DNA of 64,000 nucleotides from Dimorphilus gyrociliatus. Its lineage: Eukaryota; Annelida; Polychaeta; Dinophilidae. Shown here one piece after another: positions 12,201-24,142 of the stretch. The notes under the pieces were generated by a model. The model was not told the origin of the DNA. It searched no databases and saw only the letters and a list, made by a program, of their open reading frames with translations. The stretch covers positions 1,240,001 through 1,304,000 of the forward strand of contig CAJFCJ010000008.1 in assembly GCA_904063045.1 (NCBI GenBank). Direction: 5' to 3'. How positions within the stretch are numbered: the stretch's first letter is position 1; each line of letters opens with the position of its first letter. Both the position numbers and the translations under genes were made by a program.

Positions 12201-15200
12201 TATATCCATAAATGATAACAATCTTTATTAATAGAAATAGATTTTCGATGGAAGATATTTACTCGATAGATGGCGTTTTTCTTGGGTTGTTTTCAGTATT
12301 GTTTTCGTTAAAAGTATGATAAATATTTTTTTAATTGTCAATATTTTAAAGAAAGGAAAAAGTAAAGACGACGGAGAATTCTTTCTTTCGCGTTTTTTAA
12401 ATTAATTTTCTAGCTTTAATTGACAAACATCAAGCATATTATGCTTCGGTCGACCATTTTCTCTTTTAAGTAGTATTCTCATTAGGCTTGTGCAACCACT
12501 AGTGGCTAATCACCTTCAAAGCTTTAAAATCTTAGACAGTTGTCGGAATCGACCACTGCAGTGGCCATACTAGACAATAAAAGCCTTTGAATAGCCACTG
12601 TTGGAAAAAAATCCTGTCAGTATATAAAACGAATAAATGTACGACCCTGTCCGTATCGGCCATTTATCGATCAACCATCAAAGGAGTCTCGTTCCTTTTA
12701 CTGTCTTCTTCTAGCCTCGCTTTTTGATTATAAAATTTCTCTCTCATTGCCATTGAAATCCTACATAAACAATATATAAGTATCATATAGTTAATTAGGA
12801 TAAATATGAAATAGAGCTATTTCATGTAAATGCATCTTAATTATACGAATAATATATGCCGGATTATTTAAATATATTGAATAAAGGCTTTATATATATG
12901 CACATATTAGACATGAAGTATACCTAACTATATATATATACTACTTATCATCTTTGTATGTTGAAATGCCGTACGGTATATTTATATACTAACATTATAG
13001 AATATACTACAATTTATTTATATCTTTGAATATAACTCCCAGTGTGCCATTTCTCCTATTGAAATATACGGGGTGCATGTTTCTGTAACATTACAATACA
13101 ATTTCTGTTCTTTTTCAAAGCAATATTTCTATCCTGAATGAATTAAGAGGAAAGCTTCCCTTAAAACGCTCGTAGACTATTAATAAATTTTCTTGTTCTC
13201 TATTCATTTTTCTCCAGACTTTCTCTTCCCTGATATAACACATTTTTACGATTATTTGATGTCAGATGGCGCTCCTAAAACTAAAAACTTTTAAGGGCAA
13301 GTTTTGAGGTATATCAATTGTTTACAAACCTTATCGACGTTTTCATTAAGTCTATAAACAAATTCGACATTGAACGATAAAATGTTATTAGCGTTTGAGC
13401 GATATTTTGTCCTTTTTTTTTCTTATCACTATTCTTGTCTTTTCTTTGGCGAGATTTCGGATAGATTTTACCTTCCCAAACGAAAATATAAACAGGTTGA
13501 GCGAAAAGTTAGTTTGTTCTTCCTTTTTATCAATTTTCCTCCAAATTTTCTTTTAGCTACTCTATTAGTGTTTTTCAATCTTCAACGAATTTCTCGAATT
13601 ACGATTTCACCACGCATCGACGGTGAAGGGTTGTGCAAACACTCGCTGCGGGTTTTTTACTTGTTTTAGTAATGCAGTCAGCCGAGTACGAATTGGAACG
13701 ATGTTTTGTGGAAACTGCAAAAAAAAAATACAAAAGGTGTTTAACATATGTGTAAAAGTTCCATTATTCGAAAAGTTTATCCATGTATAGCATATGAATA
13801 ATTTGAAGAAAGTTCCATTCGTGCTGCAAAATCTATTTTAGAAATATTAGACAAACCAGTCGTGAGATATTTGCATTTTTTCTAAATCCTATTGTCTCTA
13901 GGTTGTACATTACATACGATACAGAATTTCGTTAATGTTTGTAATAAAATAGTTTGCCCTATTACCTTTTCATATTCCATGCATCAATATCTAAATATAA
14001 CCTTTTTGAATTGCTGCAAATTACCTATGCATATTCTTTTTCATTTTCTTCCTTTTGAATCGTATACTCATTTCAAATAGGCCTTGTTCCTTTCTTATTC
14101 TAAATAGGTTTAAGAGAAATCCTAGAATTCTCACCAACAATAATTGATTTTATTATTACATTGAATGTTTATAGAATGTGACATGTTTTTCAAAATATTG
14201 TGAAATTTGAACGCTCTTTGAATGTTTATACAAGATGCTCTCATAATTAACAACATCCATAACAGCAGAGTAATTAAGTGGTTTTCAAACTTTTCTATTA
14301 TTTATAGTCTATTGAATGATTTTATTTTTTTTAACTTAGTTACATTTCGGATGTAGCAATGGTGTTTTCTCCATTTAAATAGCTACTTTCTGTTAACACC
14401 TGCATCAAATATTTTTATTTAGTTTTTAGACACCTTAAGATGTTTTATTATGCAATTATATGATTATTATTTGGAAAGTTAAACCTTTCAAAGGAGCTTT
14501 TTAGCACATATAAGCATGGAATACTTAACGTTTACTAACCCGTTAATTGTTTTTTATCACTGTCGAAATTCTAACGATTCCAAACCGTTATAATTGGCTA
14601 CTACCAGCTTAGATATCGTAGATAAGTCGCTCAGCCCGTTTTATCACCGAGAAACGATTTGTAGGCCTAAAAATGATTGATTCCAACCCACTGCTAATTC
14701 GTCTCAAAATTATATCAAACATATGTGTAATAGAGAAAGTTTTTTTCGTTTGACTTAGTAAAAACTTTATTCAGTTAGTTACTAGAATCGATTTCAATTA
14801 AGTAAAGATAGAGTAATCTCTTAAAAATATAAAATGAATATATTATTCAGGTGTTTCTGTATGAAAAGGAGTGTGATACCCTAATAAATCTCTAGCATTA
14901 AACAATAAAATTAATTTAGCAATGAATACTTTTGCCTCTACTACAGACTTTTCCTTTTAGTTACCTTCTCTCTCTATTTTTCTCTATAGTAATAATTAAT
15001 CCTACAGTCATTTGTTATAAAAAATATAAAGGTTACTTTAGCCCTAGTTATAATTATACTATAGCGTTTAAGCAACTCTCCCCAGTAAACAGAAATGACA
15101 CGTGTTAAAAATTAAACTAACCCGTTTTCTTATTTCGACCCTTGTACTGATAACAATATAGTAGTATATTTACGCTGCAGCTCACAGGTATATATAACAA

Positions 15201-16273
15201 AAGGCATACTAAATAAATACTACAATTCGTGTAGACCTTACATAGCGATTATTTATAGAATAAGAGAAAATGAATAAGTGAAGTTAAAAGGTTATTTGGT
15301 GATATTTATTAGCCGTAATTAAAAGAGAATAAACCAGAATTGAAAAATTAGTTCAATCAATGAAATAGATAAGTAAAATTAACCCGAACAGGTAATATAA
15401 ATAAATAAATATACTTTAAATGTCTGTACGGTGCATTGTTCTCGCACTAATATATATGTTATAAATATATTTTATATATTTATATATATACTAAATATAA
15501 TCATAAAAAACTATAGATTTTATATTAAATGATGTCACGTGATGAGCTAGATGTATTATTTTGAATAAGTTAAAAAATCACATGTTGATGTTTTCATATT
15601 TACTAAAAACTTACTTAAGAAAATTAATTTAACGTTCCAACAGATTTTTTTTAGTTAAAATGATTTAATTTAGGAAAAGAAGTGTAGTAAATATTTTATT
15701 GGCTATACGCCGTAGTCAGACCGCAAAAGTTGTACAGTAATAACTCGGCTTGCAATGAGAAAACAATAATGCTCGATCTTTTTCACTTCTCATGGATTTT
15801 TTTAGCCGTCGTATATTTTCCATCGGTTTTATTTGGCTCGTCGTCAATTTTGGTTTGTATCGTGCTGGACGTTTTTGTTTTTTTTTCACACGGCGTCAAG
15901 CTGTTATGAAATATGCAAAAGAAAATTATGACCATAGGCTCCATTAGTCGTTTCAATAACACTCTTCGTGTAAGGAAATATGTTGAAGTATACATATAAA
16001 TGTAAATAAAATAATTCTTATTGACAAATAGTGCTAGCTTTTTAAAACAAATTTTTCTGATTGGATTTAGGCTTTTCTTCCTCTCTTAGTAGAAATTTTG
16101 AATTATTGTTTCTTAACTCAATATGTAGTTAGCTCTATTATAAAGGTAAACTTTATAAAGTATAGAATAATAAACAGGTAAAGTGAAAGGTATATGTTTG
16201 ATATTTGATATAATTCATTGAAAACATAATAAGGAAAAGTCTTATAAACATTGTAAAAGTATTAATTTCAATT

Positions 16274-16333
<60 letters not shown>

Positions 16334-19300
16334 ACTCTACCTATCTCTCTATCTATCTTACTCTCCTTTCTTCTTCCTTTACTGTTATTTCTTTTTATCT
16401 AAATATCAACATTTTTTTCTACTCCCTTACTCTTTTTGAACTTTCTAGAGTAAGTTAGACTATAAACTTGTACCGACGATTGATTTTATTGATAGTTTGC
16501 TCTTAATTACAACTTCTGCGAAAGAATATAAGAGAGTTTAACTAAACCCTTTATTAAGAAAGTTATAAGATTTTAATTATTTTTATTGGAGTTGTAGGAA
16601 AGGAAAAATTACCTACTTTTTCTCCGGCGCTCTCTTTAAATATCTACCAACATTACTATCCCCTGAAACCACATTTTTTTTGTTTTAAGTGTGCTCCTCC
16701 CCAATTCCATTATAAACTCTTTCGGTTTAAATCGACGTATTCGTTGGGCATACATTTTATATTTAATTAGAACGCCGCAAAATAGGCCTATTTACAGAAT
16801 AAATATAACCGCTTCCTGAATAATGTATTCTTTTTTAAAAAACATGAATATTTTCAATGATTAGGACGTAATTATCTTTAGAAAAGACATTGATATGGGT
16901 ATGAAAGTTTAAATTATATACTTAAGAGTCTTAAGTAAAATGGGTAGTGTTTTTATTATATATTTATAAAATAAAGTCTACATAAACTTTTTAATAAATA
17001 TATGTACCTTTAGACGTATATATATATATATACTGTATATATGTATATATATATTAATATATATATATATATATATATACATATATAAAAGATGCATTAA
17101 TGAGCATATAAATACATATTTTGCACACTATTAAGCCCTTATTCTTTATTCATATATACTTTACATACTACACTATAATATATATTAGTATATATATATA
17201 TAGACAGAAAGAGAGATAGAAGAGTAGTTAGAGATATTCTCCTGGAAAACGAATAAAATAAATAGTGTATTTCTTTACTCAACCAAGTCTTATTGCATTA
17301 AAAATCAGCCTACTACTATAACTAAATAAAGGATAAGGGGAACAAGGTTGCTCAATAAGATAATAGCAGTTATTATTCTATAATTACAGTGTGCTTGCGT
17401 TAGGATTGTAGGATAAAACTGTACAGTTCTATAATTCCTTAAGTTAAAAAGGCCATAGGCAAATGTTAATATATAGTATATTTTATGAAAAGGTTTTTTA
17501 TTTAACTTACTTTTTCTTATATTTGATTAAAAATCAAATTATACAATTGTATTCAAAGAAAGATGAGAGAATATTCTCTTAATTAAACATTTAAACTATT
17601 TTAATTACAGACGGAGTGACCCTTTCGGACGAGAAGAAATTAATTAAAGATTTATTAAAAAAGTACTCGGAAGCCGGTAAAGTGGGTCGACCCGTCCAAA
17701 ACACAAGTCATACAATATCGGTGACATATGGATTAGCGTTAATTCAGTTATTGGATTTGGACGAGAAGAATCAGATCTTAACGACAAATTGCTGGTCTAG
17801 ATACGTAAGTTATGTCATTAATCAGTCGGCAGTTCTATCAACGCTTTTCGGCACGTGTAAGATTTTTCAACGATAAAAACAGAATTTCTCAAAGATAGAG
17901 TGTTACCATTAGTTAAAGGAAATACGCATAAATCTTTAAATTTACTGGTTATATAACCCAATTCCATGACCCTTTAACCTACATATCAGGGGATTGACCT
18001 AAAGTGGAAAAAACATTAAAATAAAGAATTGATAATGAATCAAAGTTCTTCCTACATTATCTAAAAATAGTGATAGTGCACAATGCAGTTATATCGAATG
18101 TATTTTTTCCCTCTGCTATTCATTTTCTCCTTTTGAAAATGTTTGCAAGCCTTTAGAGTATTCACTCTATTTATTCAAGCAAAGATAGCAAATGGTGCAT
18201 TCTATATGATTCTGCAACATGATACATTAACTGCATTAGCACTCGTTGAAAATGCATACATTTTTCAAACTTTTCTATCCGCATTAATTAACCCTAGTCA
18301 GGTTTAAATCATTATATCTATGAGAAACAGTAAAAAATACTAATGAAGGCCAGTATAAGACGATGAACAAATTTGATAAAACTCGTAACGTTTGCAAACC
18401 ATAGATGATAATTGATCAAGATGTAAATATTTTCAAATTAAGAAAAGCGAAAAGAAAATATAATTACATTAATTTAACGAAGGAAACTGATTATTTTTTA
18501 TGTTTTACAACATACAGTTAAGGAATCGGATTTGTTCTTTATAGTGTTTTAATCAAATTCTTAAATTTATGCAAAAAACAGTTATAAGAAAATAAAAAGG
18601 GATATAATTGGGTGAAAAGTCTACGTACATCAAATTTTATTTCAAATAAACTTATTTCAAGCCAACTCCTACTGGTTTCATCTCAATAAACATCTGCCTT
18701 GGGCATCACTAATCATACACCCACACTTTCCTACTAATTCTCAATTACCGTAACAATTAAGTGAGAAATACTCGTCGGAGTAGTGATCAATTTCTTTTTC
18801 CTCACTCTTTTAATTATTTATTAAAAGAAGCTAAGTCGAAAATTCTGCTCGTCTTTTTCATTTGTAAGAGATGAGAATTTTTTTTGCCAAGTCAATTCCC
18901 TTATCAGACGATTAAAGTGATTGATAACTGGTTTTAAGATCAGTAGTCATCTACTCTTAAATTATGGAAAGCGATTAATTGAAAACTTTCCTATTATAGA
19001 CATGGTACGACATATTTCTTAAATGGGATCCAAAGGAGTATAACGGCGTTGAAACAGTACGAATTCCTTCATCTGATATATGGACACCTGATATAGTCTT
19101 ATACAACTAGTAAGTTCATATGCTTTAATATTCAATTTAATAGTTGATTACAAAGTAATTAATTTTCACAAGTAAGTAAGAGAAAACTGAGACCATTTTC
19201 TAACAATTTTTTTATGTCATCCTAGCGCTGATACCCGTCTGCGAGAACACCGTGACGCCTTTGTTGTCGTTTCTAGCACAGGTGGAATCCTTTGGATACC

Positions 19301-21141
19301 GCCCGCTATTTATAAATCGTCCTGTGTAATAGACATAACCTACTTCCCATTCGATAGACAAACTTGTTGGATGAAATTCGGAAGTTGGACATATGACGGT
19401 TGGAAATTAAATATATCGTTCTATAGTGATTTGGATGAAATCGATTTGAACGATTATATACCGTCCAATGAATGGGATGTTTTGAGCCACCGTGCCAAAA
19501 GAAATGTTCGTTATTATCCGTGTTGTAAAGAACCGTATCCGGATTTAACGTTCATTATGGAACTTCAAAGAAAAGTGGCGTTTTATAATTACATTCTAAT
19601 TTTACCCTGCGTACTGTTATCAACACTTACTCTCGTCCTATTTTGGTTACCGCCAGAATCCCCTGCTAAAATGGTGCTGGGTAAGTTTTGTTATATGAGT
19701 AGCCGAAGTAAGGCTTTGATAAGAAATAATATACAAACCATTCGGCTCTAATCTGTCATCAAAACTAATTGATTGTTTGTTTTCTAATTAATATGGCGAG
19801 AATTTTTTTTAAAGGTATGAACATATTCGTTGCATTCTTCGTCCTGCTTTTACTGTTAGCAGAATCTACTCCTCCAGCTGCTTCTTCCATTCCACTTATA
19901 GGTATGATAATTTTGTTGTATCTACAAACGCAAAAAAGCATAGGCAAACAGTGAACACGCAAGGGAAACTTTCATTCTAACGGAGTAACTTGGGGGGATT
20001 TTTGTTGCCAAATAGTTTCACAACTAATCTATTTGCAATAGAAATCTCTTAAAGTTTTTCGTTGCAGTCAGCCTGCAGGGGGATTTTTAGGGCCTTACTA
20101 ATCGTTTATACATAGTAATGTTATTAGTAGAAAGTATTTTAATTGTTTAAAACAAAAATGAAGTTGATAGGTAGATAACTACCATAAAATAATTAAATTA
20201 AAAATCTTTTAGAGTATTTCGATAAATATTCAATGCTAAGTACAAGAGACTCTCTGTGTAACATACATGATTTATGCAAAGTCTATTTACAAGACAACAT
20301 GATGTATGCACTAAATTATATAATGCATATGCAAACGAAATAAAGTAGTTTAGTATTATTTGATGTATAACCATACAAAGAACTCTAACATTAAAGTTCT
20401 TTTTCATATATGCATATTCATATTTCAATCTGCATTCTCATTACTTAAAGTATATATTTATAGTTGATCTTTTTTTCGACAGGTGCATACTACTGCCTCA
20501 ACATGATAATGATAACACTATCAACTTTCCTCTCTGTTATCGTTATAAATCTATACTTCCGAGGTGATAAACGAAACCGCGTACCGCAATGGTTAAAAAG
20601 GGTTAGAAAAAATAAATAAAGAGAACCTGAAATCATATGAACAATAAACATTCTTTTGCAGTTAATGATCGACATATTAGCGCGAATCATGTGTATGCGT
20701 GGTGAATTAGTATCGGAAGATGCACCGAAGAACCAGTCTAAGACTCCAGAAACGGTTCATACTGTTAAAATTGATAAAAAAACTAAACGAAAAGTTAAGT
20801 GTCCTGAAATGAAATATAACAAATTTCAAATGTATGAACTGAAAGAAGGATGCCCAAGTGGACTGTTGTCGAATCATAATTCAACATCAGCTCCATCTAG
20901 AGGACATTATCAAGAGCAAGATAGATCTTGTTTTCAAGGACAATCTGGTGTGGAGGCTGATGTTAAGGAAATTCGAAAGTATTTAAAACAGATGCTATAT
21001 CGAATACAGCAAAAAGAGGAAAAAGGCAAAATTGCATTGGAATGGAGGATTGTCGCCATGGTACTCGATCGGTTCTTCTTTTTTATGTACTTGATCGCTA
21101 TCGTTATTTCGTTGGTGACCATTTTCCCGAAGACTGCTTAA
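6220..21141 (+). CDS. nicotinic acetylcholine receptor alpha-type subunit, predicted anion-selective
   Basis: Cys-loop ligand-gated channel subunit of the neuronal or muscle membrane. The exons 6220-6274, 17611-17804, 19000-19109, 19226-19680, 19815-19901, 20483-20601 and 20662-21141 join in frame (1500 nt, 499 aa) with GT-AG introns of phases 1,0,2,1,1,0. Residues 1-18 form a signal peptide. The Cys-loop is C153 to C167, with FPFD inside it. Loop C has vicinal C219-C220 in YYPCCKEPY, so this is an alpha-type subunit that carries the principal face of an agonist site. M1 is about 238-260, M2 270-290, M3 300-322 and M4 470-493. Before M2 the sequence is P266-A267-K268 instead of the cation-type Gly-Glu-Lys, which matches the anion-channel signature. 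An AATAAA lies at 21422. The first exon is the least certain because of the 11.3 kb intron that follows it; the rest is firm. Confidence 0.9.
13263..13272 (+). promoter_or_regulatory. CTCF-like core motif
   Basis: CAGATGGCGC is an exact match to YAGRKGGCRS, within the 11.3 kb nAChR intron. A second, one-mismatch copy (TAGATGGCGT) lies 1 kb upstream at 12267-12276. Confidence 0.35.
15783..15944 (-). CDS. candidate small secreted-type ORF, 53 aa, unrecognised
   Basis: It lies antisense inside the long nAChR intron. From ATG at 15944 it encodes a 53-residue product. The start, [19 protein letters not shown], resembles a signal peptide, and a hydrophilic Lys/Thr-rich remainder follows. Codons with G or C in third position (ACG, GAC, CCG) are more frequent than in the surrounding DNA, which is the main reason to list it. 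It could be a complete short gene, the first exon of a nested gene (a GTGAAA donor overlaps the stop region), or chance. I do not recognise a family. Confidence 0.25.
   Translation of the reverse strand: MEPMVIIFFCIFHNSLTPCEKKTKTSSTIQTKIDDEPNKTDGKYTTAKKIHEK
16273..16328. repeat. CT microsatellite
   Basis: About 28 CT dinucleotides with a short imperfect continuation to about 16365, inside the first nAChR intron. Confidence 0.95.
17016..17090. repeat. compound TA microsatellite with an internal TATACTGTATA
   Basis: TA tract interrupted by an exact TATACTGTATA (17029-17039) and by GTA and TTAA steps, about 520 bp before exon 2 of the nAChR gene. Confidence 0.9.
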
Positions 21142-21421
21142 ATGTACGATTCTTTTATATTACACATTCAGGCTGATTCGAACTGTATTTTTCTTTAATA
21201 ATTATTAACACTATAGGCTTAATTATATTGAATATTTGTTATTCAGGTAAATTACACACACTTATACATATGTAAATGTAAAATAACTTTTTGTTGGATC
21301 TTTGGTTCTTTTCTTGCTTTATGTTTTAACTTAATTCAGTTTTTTTATATAAACCTGCAGTATCACTTGCATGTGATTTGACCAGTTTTTTTCTCAACAG
21401 TTTTAAAATAGGAGTTTCGGC

Positions 21422-21427
21422 AATAAA
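21422..21427 (+). terminator. putative poly(A) signal of the + strand nAChR
   Basis: AATAAA 281 bp after the stop codon is the first canonical signal I find downstream of the gene. Confidence 0.45.
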
Positions 21428-21645
21428 ATTTTTTAAAGACATTCCAAATATTAGTAAGATAATATAACATAGGCATTTTAAAATAAAAATAAAATGAAAT
21501 ATTTTGCTAAACTTAAACCTCAATGAGAGAGTTCAAGTTCAAATCAATAGATATAAGACTATCAAAGCATTTATACTCTGGATTAAATGTTTATTTTATA
21601 TAAAAATAAAAAAAGTGAGATGGGTAGCAAAACGGAAATTTGAGA

Positions 21646-21648
<3 letters not shown>

Positions 21649-21686
<38 letters not shown>
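21649..21686. repeat. GA repeat ending in a run of G
   Basis: About 14 GA dinucleotides followed by a run of about ten G, then a purine-only stretch to about 21800. The long frames on both strands are artefacts of this purine/pyrimidine asymmetry. Confidence 0.9.
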
Positions 21687-23756
21687 AGAAAGAAAAAGAG
21701 AAGGGGGTTGGAGGAAAGGAAGAAGAGAAAGGGAGAGAAAGAAAAAATAGATAGAAAAGCAGAAAAGCCTACAGACAGACGGAAAGAGAGGAAGAGAAGA
21801 GAAAGACAGAAATAAGAAACAAAAAAAGAAATATCTAGATGAAAAATGAGAGAAAGTTTTTGCACAGGGTTTCCAACCGTATTATTATATAATTTTCTTA
21901 GCGTTTATTCTATAATATTATTTAAAAGGAAAGAAATAAAATGAAAACATCAATTATTTATAGAAATAAGGTTTTAATTAATTTTGAAATAAATACTTGA
22001 AATAATTTTTTTGTTTATTATTGAGAAAATCTTTTACTCTCTGACAATTCGAGTGACTTTGTATGTGCGTAATTCGGTTAGAAAATGCTTCTGGTCGTTG
22101 GCAAGCGGGGGAAATAATCAAAGCCCGATCACCTGATAACCTTTGATCTTTTTCTTTTAACTGTTTTAAGTTGTAGTAAAGAAGACCTTTTTGCCTTTTA
22201 AATATATTAATAAACAGCATATTTTCTATTTATCTTAGGATAAAAAGAAATCGTGAGTATCCATTTAGAGAATATTATCGTCGCAAAAAGCTTAATATGC
22301 ATATAAGTAAATAAGGTTTCATATGATAAAAAATTATCATACCAGATGTCATATTTTGTAACTAAAAATTATAAAAAGAAATTTTGTAAAATTTATTAAT
22401 AATAAAAAATGGGAAGCTATCAAAAAGATCTCTTAGAATATTTCGTTTTTACTAATTTCTAACTAAGGTTATCAGAGTTTGCGGCGTAAAATAACAAACG
22501 TAGGTGACTGCCCGCTTTTTTCCCGTTAACGCTTGTTCCTTCCTCCCGGATAAAATAGTATCTTTTTATCCATTATTTCAGGTTTTAACTTTTGACCTTT
22601 CTATTTTTTATTATTATATCTACTATAAAACAACATTAAAATTTAATTAAAATAATATTGGCAAAGATAAATTAATTATAGAATATTTTGGTTAGATAGA
22701 TCAGGTGAGAGAATTACTTCAAGAAGAAAAAAAAAATAGACTGGAATTTCCTCATCAAGATAGATTCCAAAACTTATGTTATTTTCTTTTTCTTTCACTA
22801 AATCTTTCTATTTCTATTCTGTATTTAACAAAACATGTATATATATTACAATATATATTAGTATACAGTACACTGTATACTGTATATAAATTTATATATA
22901 ATTTATAAAGAATATAGAAGGGTAGAAGATCATTTTTTCTGCTTCCTCCGTTTCTCTCTCTCTCTCTCTTTCTCTATCTAACTTTTTCTTATTCTCTTGG
23001 TTCCACTTCTTTCACTCTTTTCTATTTTCTCCAAATATTTATTGTATGTAAAAGCTGTAGAAGGAGCATTAGAGGCAATCTAATCTGAATATTTGATACA
23101 CACAAACTGTAATGATATATAACAAGATATAAAACTCACGTGTTCATCTGGTAAAACACTTTTATTAATAAAAGATTAACTCTAATTTATCATATAAGTT
23201 AATTTATATTTAGATTAAAATATATTCTTTAAATGGCTTAAATAATTTATATGACATTTTTAATAGAAATTCGGAGAGGTCGAAAATGTCAGGAGAATAA
23301 GTAGAATAAAGAGAAACATGGTCATTTAATTATTCGATACTCGATCCTAATTTTTCACTGACTAATTGACAACAAAGTAGTTATTTTTTGTATTTATTTT
23401 TATTTTAAATGGATCTTTTGAATTATACAAAAGGGACGCTATCATCGTTTTTTTTTATATTCTTTTGCCTTTAATCTAACGTATTCTGAACCATACAATA
23501 TTAGATTTACTGGTGCGATTATTATCCATTCGGGATGATTTTCTTGAAAAATAGCAGATATGAGAAGCAATAAATTATGAAAGCCATACTATCTTCCTTC
23601 GACCGTATAATTCAAATCATCTTTCATTATTTTTTTATATAAATTAAGTAGAAATATTACTGATGATTTACATAAATATTACTTTTTCCCTTTCAAAATT
23701 ACTATGTTTTCTTAAATATATCCAGTATCGCAATCCTATAGAAACATTATAGTCTG

Positions 23757-23766
23757 GCGCCCTCTA
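23757..23766 (-). promoter_or_regulatory. CTCF-like core motif between the convergent nAChR genes
   Basis: On the minus strand it reads TAGAGGGCGC, an exact core match, within AACTAGAGGGCGCCAGA. It lies 386 bp beyond the stop codon of the minus-strand gene. Confidence 0.4.
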
Positions 23767-23896
23767 GTTTTTCTAATTTAGAAAACTATACGACTCATAC
23801 TGATTTTTTTATTGTAGTTTATGCATTTAATAAGGAAAAGTCGGTGATAAAAGAACGTAAAAAATAGTAGTTATATTTTTTGAAAATAGACAAATC

Positions 23897-23902
23897 TTTA
23901 TT
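23897..23902 (-). terminator. putative poly(A) signal of the - strand nAChR
   Basis: TTTATT on the plus strand (AATAAA on the minus strand), about 240 bp after the minus-strand stop codon. Confidence 0.45.
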
Positions 23903-24142
23903 TTTCCAAAAACAGAAAGCTATCATTTATCGGACAATTGTATAATTCTTTTTTGGGAAATTGGAATTCCTTAACCTGAGCAATGAGCAGCTAGAATTCG
24001 CAAATGTTCATAAAATAATGAAACTCATTACGACAGAAATTCAAATAAAGCTCTGAAAAGATTTCCACTTTAAATACGCTCATTGAGCACCCTTACAGTA
24101 ATACATGAATATTCATATTCATTACACTGTATATAACATAAT

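Larger units (their letters stand above)
6275..17610 (+). other. 11.3 kb first intron of the + strand nAChR
   Basis: AT-rich DNA without a convincing exon on the plus strand. It holds GC-poor filler, G-rich tracts (9606-9632 and 10413-10420), a C-rich tract (10790-10812), CTCF-like cores (12267 and 13263), CT and TA microsatellites, and a pair of similar short segments near 7765-7822 and 9442-9507. One weak minus-strand candidate ORF lies at 15783-15944 and is listed separately. Introns of this size in genes that also have introns of about 60 bp often hold enhancers, but none can be identified by reading. Confidence 0.55.
21142..24142. other. 3 kb intergenic space between convergent nAChR paralogues
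   Basis: The two genes end tail to tail here. AATAAA at 21422-21427 (+) and its complement at 23897-23902 (-) are plausible poly(A) signals for the left and right gene. Also present are a GA/poly-G repeat at 21649-21686, a TATACTGTATA at 22876-22886, a CT-rich patch near 22951-22975, and a strong CTCF-like core on the minus strand at 23757-23766. I see no gene; the plus-strand frame at 22705-22908 is AT-repeat sequence. Confidence 0.6.

Noticed and set aside
13370-13669. Plus-strand frame of 99 codons
   Set aside because: It is Phe-rich, has no family resemblance and no splice-phase fit to the flanking nAChR exons.
21504-21865. Frames of about 90-100 codons on both strands
   Set aside because: They are products of a purine-only stretch (Arg/Glu/Lys against Phe/Ser/Leu).
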